A DNA stretch of 64,000 bases from positions 1,047,030 through 1,111,029 of the forward strand of contig NW_022985178.1 of the NCBI RefSeq assembly GCF_010093535.1, in the 5' to 3' direction. A program made the position numbers and the translations under genes. The notes below the pieces were generated by a model that saw only the letters and a list, made by a program, of their open reading frames with translations, was not told the origin of the DNA and ran no database searches. Source of the DNA: Lindgomyces ingoldianus (lineage: Eukaryota > Ascomycota > Dothideomycetes > Pleosporales > Lindgomycetaceae). Shown here piece after piece: positions 36,673-49,672 of the stretch; position 1 is the first letter of the stretch, and each line of letters begins with the position of its first letter.

Positions 36673-39600
36673 CTACGCCCCCTTTTCAATCCTACTCGTC
36701 TTGGCTACCAGCTCCCCGACAGCTTCGATCGTCTTCCCGCTCACAATCTCGAACACGGACACGTCGGCCGCGAATTCCTTGCCAAGCCAGGTGCGGAGCT
36801 CGACAGCGATGAGCGAGTCCACGCCGTACGCATGAAGCGCCTGGTGTGTATCGACGTCCTCGAACTTGATCGACAGCGTCCGCGCCAGCCGCTTGGAGAG
36901 AGCTTCGACGACCACTTGAGCGCGCTCGACCGCCGAATCGGCCTCCCGGAAGAGCCGCGCGGCGTCTAAACCGTCGCCGGTGCCGTCATTGCTGCTGCCA
37001 GACAAGTCCGCTCGCTGGCTAAAGCGGGCGAAGAGTGGTCTCTGCAGGACTTCGGGTGGCTCAAGCGACCGCGCAAGGAGACTGGCGGGGGTCTCGAGGC
37101 CCATAACCATCTGGCATTGGTGGCCTTGTGGATGGTACGACGGGTCGCAGCAGATGTCTAGCAGGGATAGGAACTCGGCCTCCTCGACTTGGATGAATGC
37201 CTTGGAGTTCTGGAAATGCTGCTGGAGCCGTTCGGTCTCTGCGACGACTCCGATGCTGCGCATCACACCGAGGTCGATAGAGATTGCTTTCTGGCCGCCC
37301 TCGTTGCGATGCCGTGCCAGCGCGTCCTGGAAGGTACAGCCTGCCGCGTAGTTGCTCTGGCCGGGGTTTCCAACCACACCGGAGACGGAAGAGAGCAGTA
37401 TAAAGAAGTCGAGCTCAGGAAGTAGTGTGTGGAGGTTCCATGACGACTCGACTTTGGAGCAAGAGGTTTGCTCCCATTGTGGCAACGTCATGTTTTCAAA
37501 CAAGCAATCCTAAAGTCATGTTAGTGGTCGATGAGGACCGCGGGTTTGCAAATTGTTTTGCAACTTACATTCAGAGCCATAGTGGCGACTATGCACCCTC
37601 GTATAGGAGGGAGAGTTGTGCCAGCATCTTCTAGCATGTGCGAGAGGGCGTCTTTTGAAGACACGTCGCATTTTGGGGTCGACACAACGATATTCTGATC
37701 AGATAACTCACGCACGACCTCGGACGCTGCAGCAGAGGCAGGACCAGACCTCGATGGAACGAGCAAGTGTCTAGCTCCTCTCGTAACCATCCATCTAAGT
37801 ATCGAGCGACCGATGCCACCAAGACCTCCTGCTACCATGTAAGTGGCTTTTCCATCGAACTTCCATGTTCTCCGGTTGATCTTGGGTTTCTGCTGTCGTG
37901 TCAGTACCCATCGTATCAGCTTGGCTCATCTCATCATACCTGGACATGCGTTGATGGATCGACGCGAATTAAGATACGACCTGAGTTCTTCCCACTCGCG
38001 AGATATCGAAATGCATCCTCCATCGAGTCCAAGCCATAAATGTGAAGGGGTACCGGCACCCGGACACTTCCATCCCTAACCAGGTCCATCGTCCTTTGCA
38101 GAAGCATGCGCGTCACATGCTTTTTATTCAAGTCGTTTTTTATGTAATAAAGGTCGACGCCGGCGAACATGGTATTCTTCGCGAAGCTGGCCATGGGCAG
38201 CGACGCATTGGCATTTATCTCGGCCTTGCCAATCTCGATCATCCTTCCGTACGGGGCGATGCAGTCCCAAGAGGCTCGCAAGGACTCCCCTACTAAGGAG
38301 TTTAAAACCACATCAACGCCATAACCATTCGTGATTCTCAGGATCCCCTGGGCAAAGCTGGTGTCTCTGCTGTAGAAAATGTGATCCTCAGGGACGTTGA
38401 ACTTGTCCATTAGGAGCTGCTTTTTGCTGTCGTACCCTACAGTCGCAAACACCTCTGCGCCAATCATCTGCGCGATCTGAAGGGCGACCTGGCCTGTGCC
38501 ACCGGAAGCTGAATGAATCAGGACTTTCTCGCCTTTCTGCAGGCGCGCGACCTCGATCAACGACTGTATCGCCGTCATACCGGGCATGATGACAGCGCAG
38601 GCCTCTTCGAACGAAACAGAGTCTGAAATCTTTTGCGTCGACCATTCACGCGATCTGGCATAGGTTTTCATGCAGTTGAATTCCTGCGCGCAGACACGGT
38701 CCCCGACCTTGATCGACTGAACCTCAGATCCTACTCGTGTCACTATGCCCGCGCAGTCTATCCCGAAATCATCTTCCTCCAAGCGGCCGAGGGCCATAAA
38801 GACGTCACGGAAGCCAAGACCCCATGCCTTGGCTTCAATCTCAACGTCTTGTGGGCCTAGCTCCTCGTAGTATTCTACGTCTTCTTGGAAGCGTAAAGTC
38901 TCGAGCTGTCCACGGGTTTGAATACCCAATCTGAGCGGCGGTCCTGGTAGCCAAGGCTCGGTAATGGCTTGCGGCACTAGAGATGACGCGAGGGCTTTGT
39001 TGGTGTCATCATCGTCAACCAGCCGTGCGGTTAAAATCTCGCCGTCTCGGACCATGTATTCAACATCAGCGCTGAGCCCCCGAATAAAGGCTGACTCGAA
39101 GACATCAAATACGTATCTCGCACAGGTTGTGGCGTCACGAGTGCTCTCGCCCAGAGTAAGAGAGACGATGCGATTGAGAGCGAATTCGGAGCGTAGAGTA
39201 CGGAGGAAACCGTCCTTGATCCCTGTGTAGGGGTACGATGATGAGAGCGCGGTGCTCTCCGTATTATATGCAGTAACCCAGAATAGATTCTTACACTGTT
39301 GTACCCAGTTTCTAACAGTTTTCAGCGTCTGTTGTTTCATTGGGTGGAGGTATGGCCGGTAGACGTCCGCAAGGCAAACGACATAGTTGTTTGTTTCAAG
39401 CTTCTCAACTATCATCTCGGTAAGAGTAAGTACACGGGAATTCCAGGTTGTGTTATGGAGCAAACTCTCCGCGAGCGCCTTTTGGAAGCTGTCGTCGTCA
39501 TCAATCACTATCAGAACCCTGGTATCTGCATTTGGAAGGCTTGGCTGAGCCGCCGCTCCTCTCGACACCATGAGGCTAGAGCAATGCAAAACATCGTTCT

Positions 39601-42600
39601 TGTAGTCCCTGATGACTAGGTCGGTCCCTGAGAAGCCGTTGTCTTTCAAAGCTGCATCCCATTGGGAGGGGGTCATCGTTCCATCGTCTTGTCGGTCACA
39701 CCACCAGTCCGCAGTCGCGCCGAAGCCGAAGCCTATCTCAAAGCGGTCGGGGACCGTAATCTCGTGGAGGACGAGCTGGCCACCCGGCGTCAGCACTCTT
39801 CCAAGATTTTGAAGAACGGCACTGATATTGTTGGCGCTTCGCAAGGCACCTGCTGCGAAGATCACATCGTAGCTAGCGGGCTGCATCCCTTGCGCGATGA
39901 GGTCTCGATTGACGTCAAGACACGTGAAGTCCATGCGGTTTTGGTGTTCGGCAAATCGTTGTCGGGCATCGTCGAGCGAGGCTGTCAGTGTGTCCGAATA
40001 GGTGTACTGAGAGTACGTTATACCCCCTGTACGAGCTTCGATTCTCTGAAAGACTGATAGCACGTAGCTAGTGAGAGCACCTCGACGAGCGCAAATCTCG
40101 AGAATCCTCTGGGTGGGCTTCTGATGAGCCAGCAGTCCGAGATACGCCTCAAAATCTTGGTTGCAGACTGCAGCCACTATGTCATCGAGGTAATCCTGAA
40201 ATATGTCCGACGAAAGGGACAAATCGAGCTCTTGTGGTTCTTCGCGGACTACGGACGGAAAGCTCTTTGCGGCCTCTGTGAACACTCTCCACGATGGCCA
40301 TCTCATACCAAGGTCTTGTAACTTGCTGATGAGATCGCATCCTGCAGGGATTTCTCTGTTTGGCTTTCCCCGAAGCTGGCGTTCTGTCCAAGAGATGTAC
40401 TTCTTCACATGGGCTGGCATCCTCTCCCATTCGTCGTGCTGAAGGCTGTCAATGCTCCGCTGCGCTACAGACCTGAGTGTCTCCTCAAGCTCGATCCGGT
40501 CGCTGACGGCTGCATCTTCGTTGTCTGGTGATTTTATTGCGGTATTACCCAAGTCATGCGGCTGCTGCGGGGGACGCAATGAAAGGTGTGGCTTCCAGTC
40601 GATATGGTGCAGCAACTTCCTCCCGCTATCATCGAGATCAATCTCACGCGACATGATCGGCAACATCTCTAGCCGTTTGAAATATCCAAGAAGAGCGCCT
40701 GTTTTGGACAAGATAGCCACCTCACAGTCGAGGCCGGCGCCAGTGCTTTTGAGCTTTGCCTCTGTCAAGACATCGACTCGGTCTGCAGATGGATCCCGCC
40801 ACGCGGTCTCAGCTATCCAGGCGCCTTTGATCTTGTGCGGCACACAAGTCGGGATGTTCTTCGAGATTTTCTGAGATGGTGGGATTAGGCAGAGCTGCAA
40901 GCATGAGTCGAGAACGCCGGGATGGACAACACCCTCCTTATATGAGTCAACTGGAGGCCCAACGTGAACTTCGGCAATGGCGAGATGTTCCCCATCCCAA
41001 CGAATCTCGTCGGTAAGAGAAAAGGTAGGTCCGTATTGAAACGCGATCTCCTCGAGCCCGTGGTAGAAATCAGCAGTGGCAATTTTCACATTGGCTTTGC
41101 TTTTTGTGTTTCGGTAATTGTGAGCGATGGAAGAGGTGAGGAGCTGGAGCTCGTGTCCGCCATCTACTTCGGTTCGGGTTTCTTGTTCGAACTCGACATG
41201 GATGAGGTGTTTGTTGCAAGCCCTCCAGTAGTTCTCCGCAAACGAGAAAATTTCTACCTCGAACCGGGTGGAGGTTTTCTCATATGACTGTTGTAATGGA
41301 CGGAGATGTGTCATGACCTCTGTGGTCTGTCCCGGGGTGACGACGATAGGACTCGTGAATGTGGTCTCTTTCAAATGGTAGCCCCTGATGGCTTGGTTTC
41401 CACTGGCTGTTTGTTTGACAGCTTCAATAGCCATTACGATAGAACCTACACCTGGGAAAATGATGCTGTTGCCCACGACGTGATCCGCGAGCCAAGGGAC
41501 CTCCTCGACGTTCAGCATCTTCCGCCAACGTGGTTGCAGTGGGTTCCAGTCGTTTGTACGTAAGCCCAAAAGACTCTGCGAAGGCTCTTCACGAAGCCGC
41601 CAATCACGGCTTAGCCTGGGTTCATGCCAGTATGTCAGTGTCTTATCGAAGGGGTAATCAGGGGTGTCTACTACAGGCTTGGCGACTGGAGAAGGGCCGT
41701 CCTGTTGGTTAGCTGCAGTGATCGAAACACGGTGTCCAGAGGTAAACAGCTGACCAACCAGCTGTAGAATGCTTCTGGATGGGGGGTCCTGCCTCGACAG
41801 GGCTGAACCGTATCGCGCCGTGCTGTTGCCAGCGTGAGTCATCGTGTCGCGTACGGGTCGCTGCAATGCTCCGTGGGGTCCAATTTCAATAAAGTTGGTG
41901 ATGGGCTTGAGGCCATCTACCTTGGGCGCAGTGTGGACGATGTATTGCAGTGCGTCAGCGAATCGTACAGGTGACACCATATTATCGACCCAGTATCGCG
42001 GGTCTAACAGGTTGATTGTCGCAACCTTCTGGCTTGTTACGGTTGATATCATGATAGGGTTGCCGCTGTGCAATTCTCGTGGCTCGAGATGATCCAAACT
42101 AGCCAGGTACTCACCAGCGGCGTGATACATAGCAGGCGAGTGATAGGCCACGCCCGTTCTGATCTTCCTTGCGAAGACGCCATCTTTTTCAAGGTCTTTG
42201 TGCAGCTGATCAATGGCACTCTCGTCGCCCGATAGCGTAACGTTGCTCGGGCTGTTGATGCACGCAACAGAAACGGGACCGGGCAGTGACGCTTTCACCA
42301 AGTAGGACTCGGCTTCGGATTCCGCGAGATTCACGGACATCATCGCTCCTGGCTGCAGCGCAGATACTGCGGCTATCTGCCCAGCGAGGCGACCTCTGTG
42401 ATAGGCAGCTGCGCAGGCGCAGCGAAGGGAAAAGGCTCCAACGGTGTATGCCGCCGCAATCTCTCCTGACGAATGTCCGACTATAACATCTGGGAAGACA
42501 TTGAAAGTTTCCAGTAGTCTTACCAGAGCTATCTGAAGCGCAGTGCATAAAGGCTGGCTGAACTCTGGTCTGTCGATGCATGTTTGGTCTCTGAGTTTAT

Positions 42601-44927
42601 CTATCATACGTCGAGTTAACGAATGCTGTTATGTGCCGATGGCCGAACGCTATGCTTACCAAATAGTGACCACTCGGCTCCCAAACTCTGGAATATACTA
42701 TCTATCTCGACAAGCGTAGCCTTGAAGACGGGGTAGTGGAGCAGCCCCATCCCCATGTTGGCATACTGCGCGCCTTGGCCGGTGAAGACGAAAGCCACTC
42801 CAACGTCACGTGCCGCGCGCTCGCATTTCGCAGCAGGGAGGTCCAAGGTCTCTAGTCCATTCACAATGGAGAAGGCTCTCCAGGCCATGAGAGAACGGCG
42901 CGCAGCAAGTGTATAGGCGATATCTCCTAGGAATTCGGCATCTCCATGCGTGGAGCTGGAGGTTCGGAGATACTCATCATACCGACGCAACATTCGTTTC
43001 AGTGCAGCTTCATCTCGAGCTGACCACGTCAGTAAATGGTGCCCGGGGTTCGCTTTACTGTTTTTGTCGGTTGCATGGTTCACTCCGTTCACGCCGCCAG
43101 ACAGGCCGGGGAAGGCCAAGGTATGATGATTGCCTACGAGCGCAAGAGCCTCAATGGTATGGAAAGCATCATCGATGATGACGTGGCTATTGGCTCCACC
43201 AAAGCCGAATGAATCGACCGAGATCCGTCGCAGGCCTTGAGTCGGCCAAGGAATGCAAGCAGTAGATACCTAAAACCCGTCAGCGTGGATGTAAATTATA
43301 TGAGCTCAAATAGAGAGTCTGTACCTCCAGATGGTAGAATTTGGCCTTGATCTTAGGGTTCAATTTCTCAAACGAGGCGGCGCGCGGGATGATACCTTTC
43401 TCGAGTATCATGATGCTTTTGAGAATGCTGGCTAGGCCACTACCTCCTTCCAGATGACCAATGTTCGCTTTGATCGAGCCACTGCCAGGTGCGGTCAAGG
43501 TTAGTAATTGTCAAAGGACAAACAATTCCCGGGTTCGGAACTAACGACGTGCACGTAGAGGCCCATCCGGAAAACTAGCACCCTCTGGACTTTGGGCTGC
43601 ACTTACATATAAAGTGGCTCCTTCGGGGATCTGCTGCTCCTGAACACCCGGCCTATTGCAGTTGCTTCTGTGACGTCCCCGATTTGCGTGCCGGTACCTA
43701 GGGATGTCAGATACGACGGTCGTTGAAGATTCAGCCACAGAGGATATTACCATGGGCTTCTACATAACGCGTTTTCTCAAAGCCCAAGTTGCAGCTCTTA
43801 TATACCTGGCGAATGAGTGCCTCCTGCGCGGACTGGTTTGGCTGGGGCATTGTTGGGGTGTGGCCGTCCTGGTTCGAGCCAGTTCCTCGAATCACCCCGC
43901 GAATCGTGTCCCCGTCCCGAATCGCGTCAGAAAGTCTCTTTAGCACGAGAACAACAACGCCCTCTGATCTTGCATAGCCATTAGCACGGTGATCAAAACT
44001 ATAGCACCGACTATCTGGTGACAGGAAGTTCATGTTAGACATATAGAGGGACCATTCTGGGCTCAGTAAACTGTTGGCGGACGCTAACAAGGCCTAGATA
44101 TACCAGAGATTAGCGCTTCGCGAAGCTCTGGAACACATCTATACGTGGCTCTGCATACCATTGAACTCTGCCCGCTTCTCAAGCTCTGGCACGCAAGATC
44201 CACAGTAATCATACTGGATGAACAAGCAGTATTGACATGTATGCTGGGACCCCTCAGGTCGAAGTACCAACTGATCCGGTTAGCCTGGATACTAGGGCTG
44301 GTGGCGGTGGCCACCATCTGCGCCGCATGATCTGGGTCTTTGGCAGTCATCATAATGTAGTCTTCTGAGGTAGATGAAGCATAGACAGCTGTATTGGTTC
44401 CTGCCACTTTCTCCAGGGGAATCCCAGCTGCATGTTGTAAGTAGTGGGCTCGGGTTTAAGGTAGGTTCAGGGCTCGATGAGAATACCATTTTCCAGGGCT
44501 CTGTAAGAAGTCTCGAGAAGCCATCGTTGCTGTGGGTCCATGGCAGCTGCCTCTGTTTCTACATGTCAGCATTTTGGTATACCGAAAGACAGAATCGTCC
44601 TGCGTTCTACTTACCGTGGGCCGTGATAGAGAAGAAGGGGGCATCAAACGCAGCGGGATCTCCGTTTAGGAAGTAGCTTCCCCTTGAATATAACTAAGCA
44701 GTATCTTTTTAGCCACCAAGTCAGGTTCCGAGAGGAAGCGTTTTGGTTAGACCTGCCGTGTTCTTGAGACCTGAGCCTGGCTTATAGAATGTATCGATGT
44801 TTGTTCTGCTCTTGGGCCATTCTCTCATCACGTTTCTCCCGTGCTTAATCATATCCCAAAAGCTCAAGACATCCTCAACTCCATCAGGCAGTCTGAACGA
44901 ATGGCCTATGACTGCAATTGGCTCCAT
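36673..44927 (-). CDS. highly reducing type I polyketide synthase (KS-AT-DH-cMT-ER-KR-ACP)
   Basis: Eleven exons fit by phase: 44927-44757, 44693-44615, 44552-44487, 44427-44159, 44093-43751, 43697-43607, 43481-43325, 43269-42660, 42600-37940, 37889-37569 and 37509-36673, about 2534 residues. KS: active Cys about 174 (VNTACSSSM), His in VEAHGTGT and [17 protein letters not shown], Ser about 639. DH: His about 969 (WLADHVVG) and Asp about 1160 (GVLDSCLQ). Methyltransferase about 1420-1600 with a damaged motif I (LEICARRG). [10 protein letters not shown] about 1962. KR: GGLGGIG about 2170 and Tyr about 2310 (GQSNYAAG). ACP: Ser about 2488 (GVDSLIAVE). No thioesterase or reductase, so the chain must be released in trans. 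Intron 1 appears to have a GC donor. An in-frame upstream ATG at 44975 is an alternative start. Related genes make reduced linear polyketides, including sphinganine-like chains. Confidence 0.9.
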
Positions 44928-45660
44928 TGAACGAGATACTTGCACTGAGATGCCAAAGGTGAGACTAGGAGTCAATATCGAGACTTAATATGGCAATTAG
45001 AATGGGACTTGCGACTACATTCAACTTTGGAGTACGCGTATGGACTGCAAATGCATATGGTGGTAGTTTATAAGCACCAGAAAGAGATGTCCCACGCAAA
45101 GTCTTGGACCCAAAGACCCGTATTGATAGTGCTTCCTGATTAGATGTAGTTACCCCTCTTCACATCAGATCATGCTCGCGATCGTCAGCTTCGGCCAAGA
45201 GCTGTTTGCGCCAGTTATCCTTGCTGCTCGCCTCCCAGCGCTAACACTCAATCAGCAGGGGAAGTTGCTTGGCTCACGTGTGTGAAGTTGTCTGGCTCAA
45301 GGGTGGCATTAGTGCTGCTTGTGGGCGTCAGGGGGTGGGTCAGATGCCCATTAGATCTTCATATGGTTAATGATAAGGTCTTGGGTATGTGCTTCTGATG
45401 CTTATCTAGGAATGCACAACTATGGCATGGCTCGCTCCGGCTAAAGTAACATCCTGGTCTCCGAATCCTCTTAGTCGGCTGTATCCGCTATATGCATTAA
45501 TCGGTGGACCCTTGTCGCGTCATCGGCAAATTCCCTCCGCCCCCCCAAATTTTACAGTAACCACTGAATATGCCAACAAAGCATCAGCAACTAACGATAC
45601 CTGCTTATATAGTGAGTATACACGTGAAGCTATACAGTCCTATGTAAAAGGTGTATACTA
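44928..45660 (-). promoter_or_regulatory. PKS upstream region
   Basis: Upstream of the - strand PKS. A TATA-like GCTTATAAAC (on -) is at 45066-45075, about 140 bp before the start codon, and a palindromic E-box CACGTG is at 45275-45280, a site type bound by bHLH factors. Function is untested. No second gene is visible, and the normal base composition ends near 45660 where AT-rich repeat DNA starts. Confidence 0.45.
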
Positions 45661-46165
45661 ACAATTCTTTAGTGTAGTCGTTAGCTAGTTCCCACATGTA
45701 TTACGCTTACAGAGTCTCTGCTTGCCTATCTTGTTAACTACCTTGTTAACTACTTAGTCTCTAATTTTTAAATTATAGTCTCTTACAGCATACACGCCTT
45801 AATATATATTAATTTACGCTACTTAATTAGTCTCCTTAAGTAATTATAAAGTGTAAGGGCTATAGTAGGTAAGCTGTAGACAATATACTATTAAATCTAT
45901 AAAGTTATAGCTGCGTTTAACGCCTCTAGTTTAAAGCGTGCTAGAGCAGCCTATAAAGATTAGTAAAGCAGATAGATAGGCTCTTTTTAATAAGCTTATA
46001 TAAAGTAGGTGGATGTACTAGGATAAGATTGTACACTAGCTTAAGGTAAAAAAAAGTGTGTTTATTAACTAGTTTATAGTTTTATAATACCTTAATTAAA
46101 TAAATTAAAACTATTACACATTATAGCTCTTCTTAATTAATTATAATAAAGATTTATGCTAGGTA
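45661..46165. other. AT-rich repeat-derived sequence
   Basis: RIP-like AT-rich DNA without a recognisable element before the TIR of the transposon at 46168. Confidence 0.5.
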
Positions 46166-46754
46166 TACTGTGGCTCACCACCGCATGCACGGCCCCACCG
46201 CATGCACGGTTTCAGATGCCTACACCTAAGAACTTTTAAGGCTCTACAACCACATATATATTGTAAAATCACAAGATTTTTTAGTGTAGTAATTAGAGAA
46301 GCTGCCTAAAGGCGCTAATAAGGTTTTTTATATACAGAAGCGTTTTAGAAGCTCTATTTTACAGGTGCGGCGTAATCTAGCTAGTAAAGGGGCTATATCT
46401 ATAATTAATAAAAAATCTACATTAACATCCTTCTTATTAACAGATAATTTAGGAGAAGGTGTAAGAGCCTTCTGTTTACCTCTTTTTAAGGCCTTAAGGT
46501 TATTTTTAAGTTGTTTGTTTACTTTATAGGTAATCTGCGCCTCCTCTTTTTTAGCTGCCTTTTTACGCTGCTCCTGCAGGCAGATTTCCTTTACCTGCGC
46601 CCTTATTTGCTTCCTCTTTTGTAGTTAACGTGCCTTCTTAGCCTTTATAGCTTCTCTAAGCTTAGTTATTTTATCCTTTTAGTGTTATAAAAGCTTCTCC
46701 TTAGCATTCTTTTAGTCCTGCCTGTTATGTGCCTCCTGTACTTTATTTAGTGAC

Positions 46755-47249
46755 TGTAACGGCGCAGGCAAGACAATGGGTCCGAATGCGGTATGAATCC
46801 ACTCAGAGGCATATGGGAGTGCGTGGGGACTCAGAGACCTGGGAATACCAATGACACCTATAGGCCTTGTACGTAGGATATCAGAAAACTACCGAGCTAG
46901 CTACAGGGGCGAGGTGCGACTAAATACATGAGGGAATAGGGGTAACAGCAGGGGGCCGGGCAGAGTCGAGTCAGGGTCGAGCCAGGGTCGGAGCCGATAC
47001 GGAGACCCTTNNNNNNNNNNNNNNNCCTGGGAATGCCATTGACACCTATAGGCCTTGTACGTAGGATATCAGAAAACTACCGAGCTAGCTACAGGGGCGA
47101 GGTGCGACTAAATACATGAGGGAATAGGGGTAACAGCAGGGGGCCGGGCAGAGTCGAGTCAGGGTCGAGCCAGGGTCGGAGCCGATACGGAGACCCTTCG
47201 GATAGGTTCCGGGCGACCCGAGATGGAACGATTCATGAGAATCGTTACA
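46755..47249. mobile_element. LTR element of the 299-bp LTR family, internal part collapsed
   Basis: Starts TGTAACGGCGCAGGCAAG and ends ATCGTTACA, with target duplication GTGAC at 46750-46754 and 47250-47254. The LTR sequence occurs almost twice (46755-47010 and 47026-47249) on both sides of a 15-N gap, so two LTRs probably flank an unassembled interior. Same family as 62183-63681. Confidence 0.8.
47011..47025. other. assembly gap (15 N)
   Basis: Lies between two copies of the same LTR; the true distance may be far larger than 15 bases. Confidence 0.99.
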
Positions 47250-48447
47250 GTGACTAGAATACTGCACTACTGTTGTATTCTTAAGGCGCTTTAAGTAGTA
47301 GAGGCTTCCTACGCTGCCAGCGCTTCCTTTTATTAATAAGAGCTTCTTTAAGGCGCTTGTTTTTACGTTGTAGAAGGCTCTTCTATACTAAGATTATGTA
47401 AATTATATAACTAAGCTTCTTAAAGCGTTTATTATAAATATCCTCTTCTACCTGCTTAAGTAAGCGCTCTATTTTTCTCTAGTTAGAAGCGCTAAGTACT
47501 AAAGTAGTTAAGTTGCTAGAAGACAGCTAATTAGCATCTTATGTATTAAGTTATTTTAATATTACTGTAGAGTTAAAAGGGACTAGTCTAGTTAACTTAA
47601 AGGCTTTAAGAATAGTTGTAGCCTTAAATAAGGCCTCCTAGGCAGCGTTAAACATATAGAAGAAATCCTTTTTAGTTATAGATAAGATCCCCTAGCACCT
47701 CTCTAGGAAACTTAATAGTTTAGCTAAGTAAGCAGTTACAAAAGGCTTAAACATGTAGACATTAAAAGGCTGCAGCGTATAAGTTAAATGCAGAGGAAAT
47801 ATAGCTAGAAGGATCCTGTTAGTGTTGCAGAACTTTATAAACTCTATAGTGACATGTAATCTATAGCTATTAAGAATTAAAAGTTAATTTAATTACCCTG
47901 CTTTTGCCTAGGTTTCCCTATTAAATACCTACTATAGCTATGCTAGACCTATAGCGTTATTTGTCTATCTGCTTAGTAATAAGCTAAAAAATGCCTTATA
48001 AAGTGTAGGATTAAAATCCTACAACTAGGTATCCTAAATATTTCTAAAGAGGGCTTAATATATAAGCGCAGGCGTAAGAGCTGTCCTGTCTGCGCAAATA
48101 CATGCAATAGTTGTAATCTACTCTTAATTACTGTCCTAGAGCATTTGTTTAATTTTCCTATCTTTATAGCGCTTTCTAGAGAACACCCTTTTTATCCTAC
48201 TTAACACCTTAATTAGGAAGCCCTTCTTATCTATATTATACATGTGGTAGGGTAGGATTTTGTGCTAATTAATTTTTTGCTCTAAAAGCTTAAAATACAG
48301 TGCGTACTTAAAGGCAGAGTTAGCTCTTTTGCGTAAGGAGTCTAGGCCTAATGTCTAGCGTGATATTAGGTTAATATTGTGTTGTTTTATAAAACAATCT
48401 GCCTAGTTTTTGCTTATAGGTTTCCTAGCTATTTCTAACGCAAAATT

Positions 48448-48702
48448 TTAGATTATTTGCCTTAAAGAAGGTAGCCCTTTAACACAAAGCTTATTAATAT
48501 ACTGTATAAGCTGTTTTTCTTGTATAGTGTTAAGATTCCAGCTGTCATCAATCGCTGCCGCATATAAGCGGGTTATCTTCCTGTGGCGCCGCGACAGCGT
48601 TAAGCGATCAACACCATACTTTTTAGCGTATTCTGTGTAATTAGGTGATTCTCCTAGCTTCAGCGATTCCAGCGCTTCAAGCGCAGTCTCAATACCTGCC
48701 AT
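48448..48702 (-). pseudogene. pogo-like transposase, N-terminal HTH fragment
   Basis: 84 codons. The segment YTEYAKKYGVDRLTLSRRHR is a psq-type helix-turn-helix, followed by LNTIQEKQLIQYINKLCVKG, the start of the CENP-B/Tc5-type second HTH. Such domains bind the transposon ends. The DDE domain is not open downstream. Confidence 0.75.
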
Positions 48703-48776
48703 ATTGGTGGAGATATAGAGGGTGGAAGATTCTGAAAAATTCGGCTGAACCGTGCATGCGGTGGTGAGCCACTGTA

Positions 48777-49672
48777 TTACATTAAAATAGAGTAGTTTAT
48801 AGCTAAAGATTTAGTGTTTTTAGATAAGTTAATATTTAATAAAAAGAATAGGTAGAGGCACTACATATGCAGCCTAGTAGGCTACAAGTCTTTGTATACC
48901 TAGGATATAAAGTAAGGCGCTACCTAGGCAATCCTGCCTGCTTACATAATAAGAGAATACCTACTATGTACTAGAATTAAAGAAGACTACTTTAACTAAA
49001 AGGACTTTATATAATAGATAAAGCTATAACTAATTTCTACTTTTTAAGTAATGTATAGCTTTAAACTAATAGTAATAGTCCTTAATAACATCTTAATTTA
49101 TATAAATAATAGAGTTTACTAGGTTCTAAAGTGTGCTATGTATATTATACAGTACTTGCTACTATACTTACTTAACTATAACCTAATTAAGCTTACTTTT
49201 TTTAGTTTTAAAGACATAAATTTATAAAAATTATATATATATAAAAGCTTAAATTAGTTTAGATAGCTTTAAAAAGTTCTTAAAAGCAACACTATAGAAA
49301 AGTAGATATAATAAGTTTACTATAAAACACTTTAAGTATATAGCTAGTAGATTATATACTAAGTAGAAAGTGTTAGAGTGTGTAAGGTAGAAGCTTTATA
49401 GACTATTTTATTTTTAAGATTAAAATACTATTAGTAGATACTATAAACTATAAATAATGCTACTCTACTTCCTTTTTATACTATGCAATGCTGCTAGACT
49501 AACTATAGTATAATAAAATAGTTTAAACTATTCTATCTTTTAACTTAAATATACCTACTATAATAGAGTAGAACTCTCTACTTAGCTTTAACATCTAATA
49601 AAGATCTTTAATTATCTATTTTTACTTAATTACTACTTTTACTACTCTACTATAGTTGTTTTAGTTTTCTTT
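48777..49672. other. AT-rich repeat-derived sequence, unclassified
   Basis: Extremely AT-rich, no open frames of note. Probably a RIP-destroyed transposon between the pogo-like and foldback elements. Confidence 0.5.

Larger units (their letters stand above)
46168..48774 (-). mobile_element. pogo-like DNA transposon interrupted by an LTR element
   Basis: TIRs start CWGTGGCTCACCACCGCATG and are flanked by TA (46166-46167 and 48775-48776). The transposase N-terminus is still open at 48702-48448 on the - strand. About 46660-46440 on - reads as a Lys/Glu/Arg-rich C-terminal tail. Between them the frame is destroyed. Without the 500 bp LTR insertion the unit is about 2.1 kb, right for a pogo/Fot element. 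The left TIR contains a second copy of CCACCGCATGCACGG. Confidence 0.8.

Noticed and set aside
47085..47267. Short - strand frame, also seen at 63525-63743
   Set aside because: Repeated because it lies within the 299-bp LTR family; no domain.
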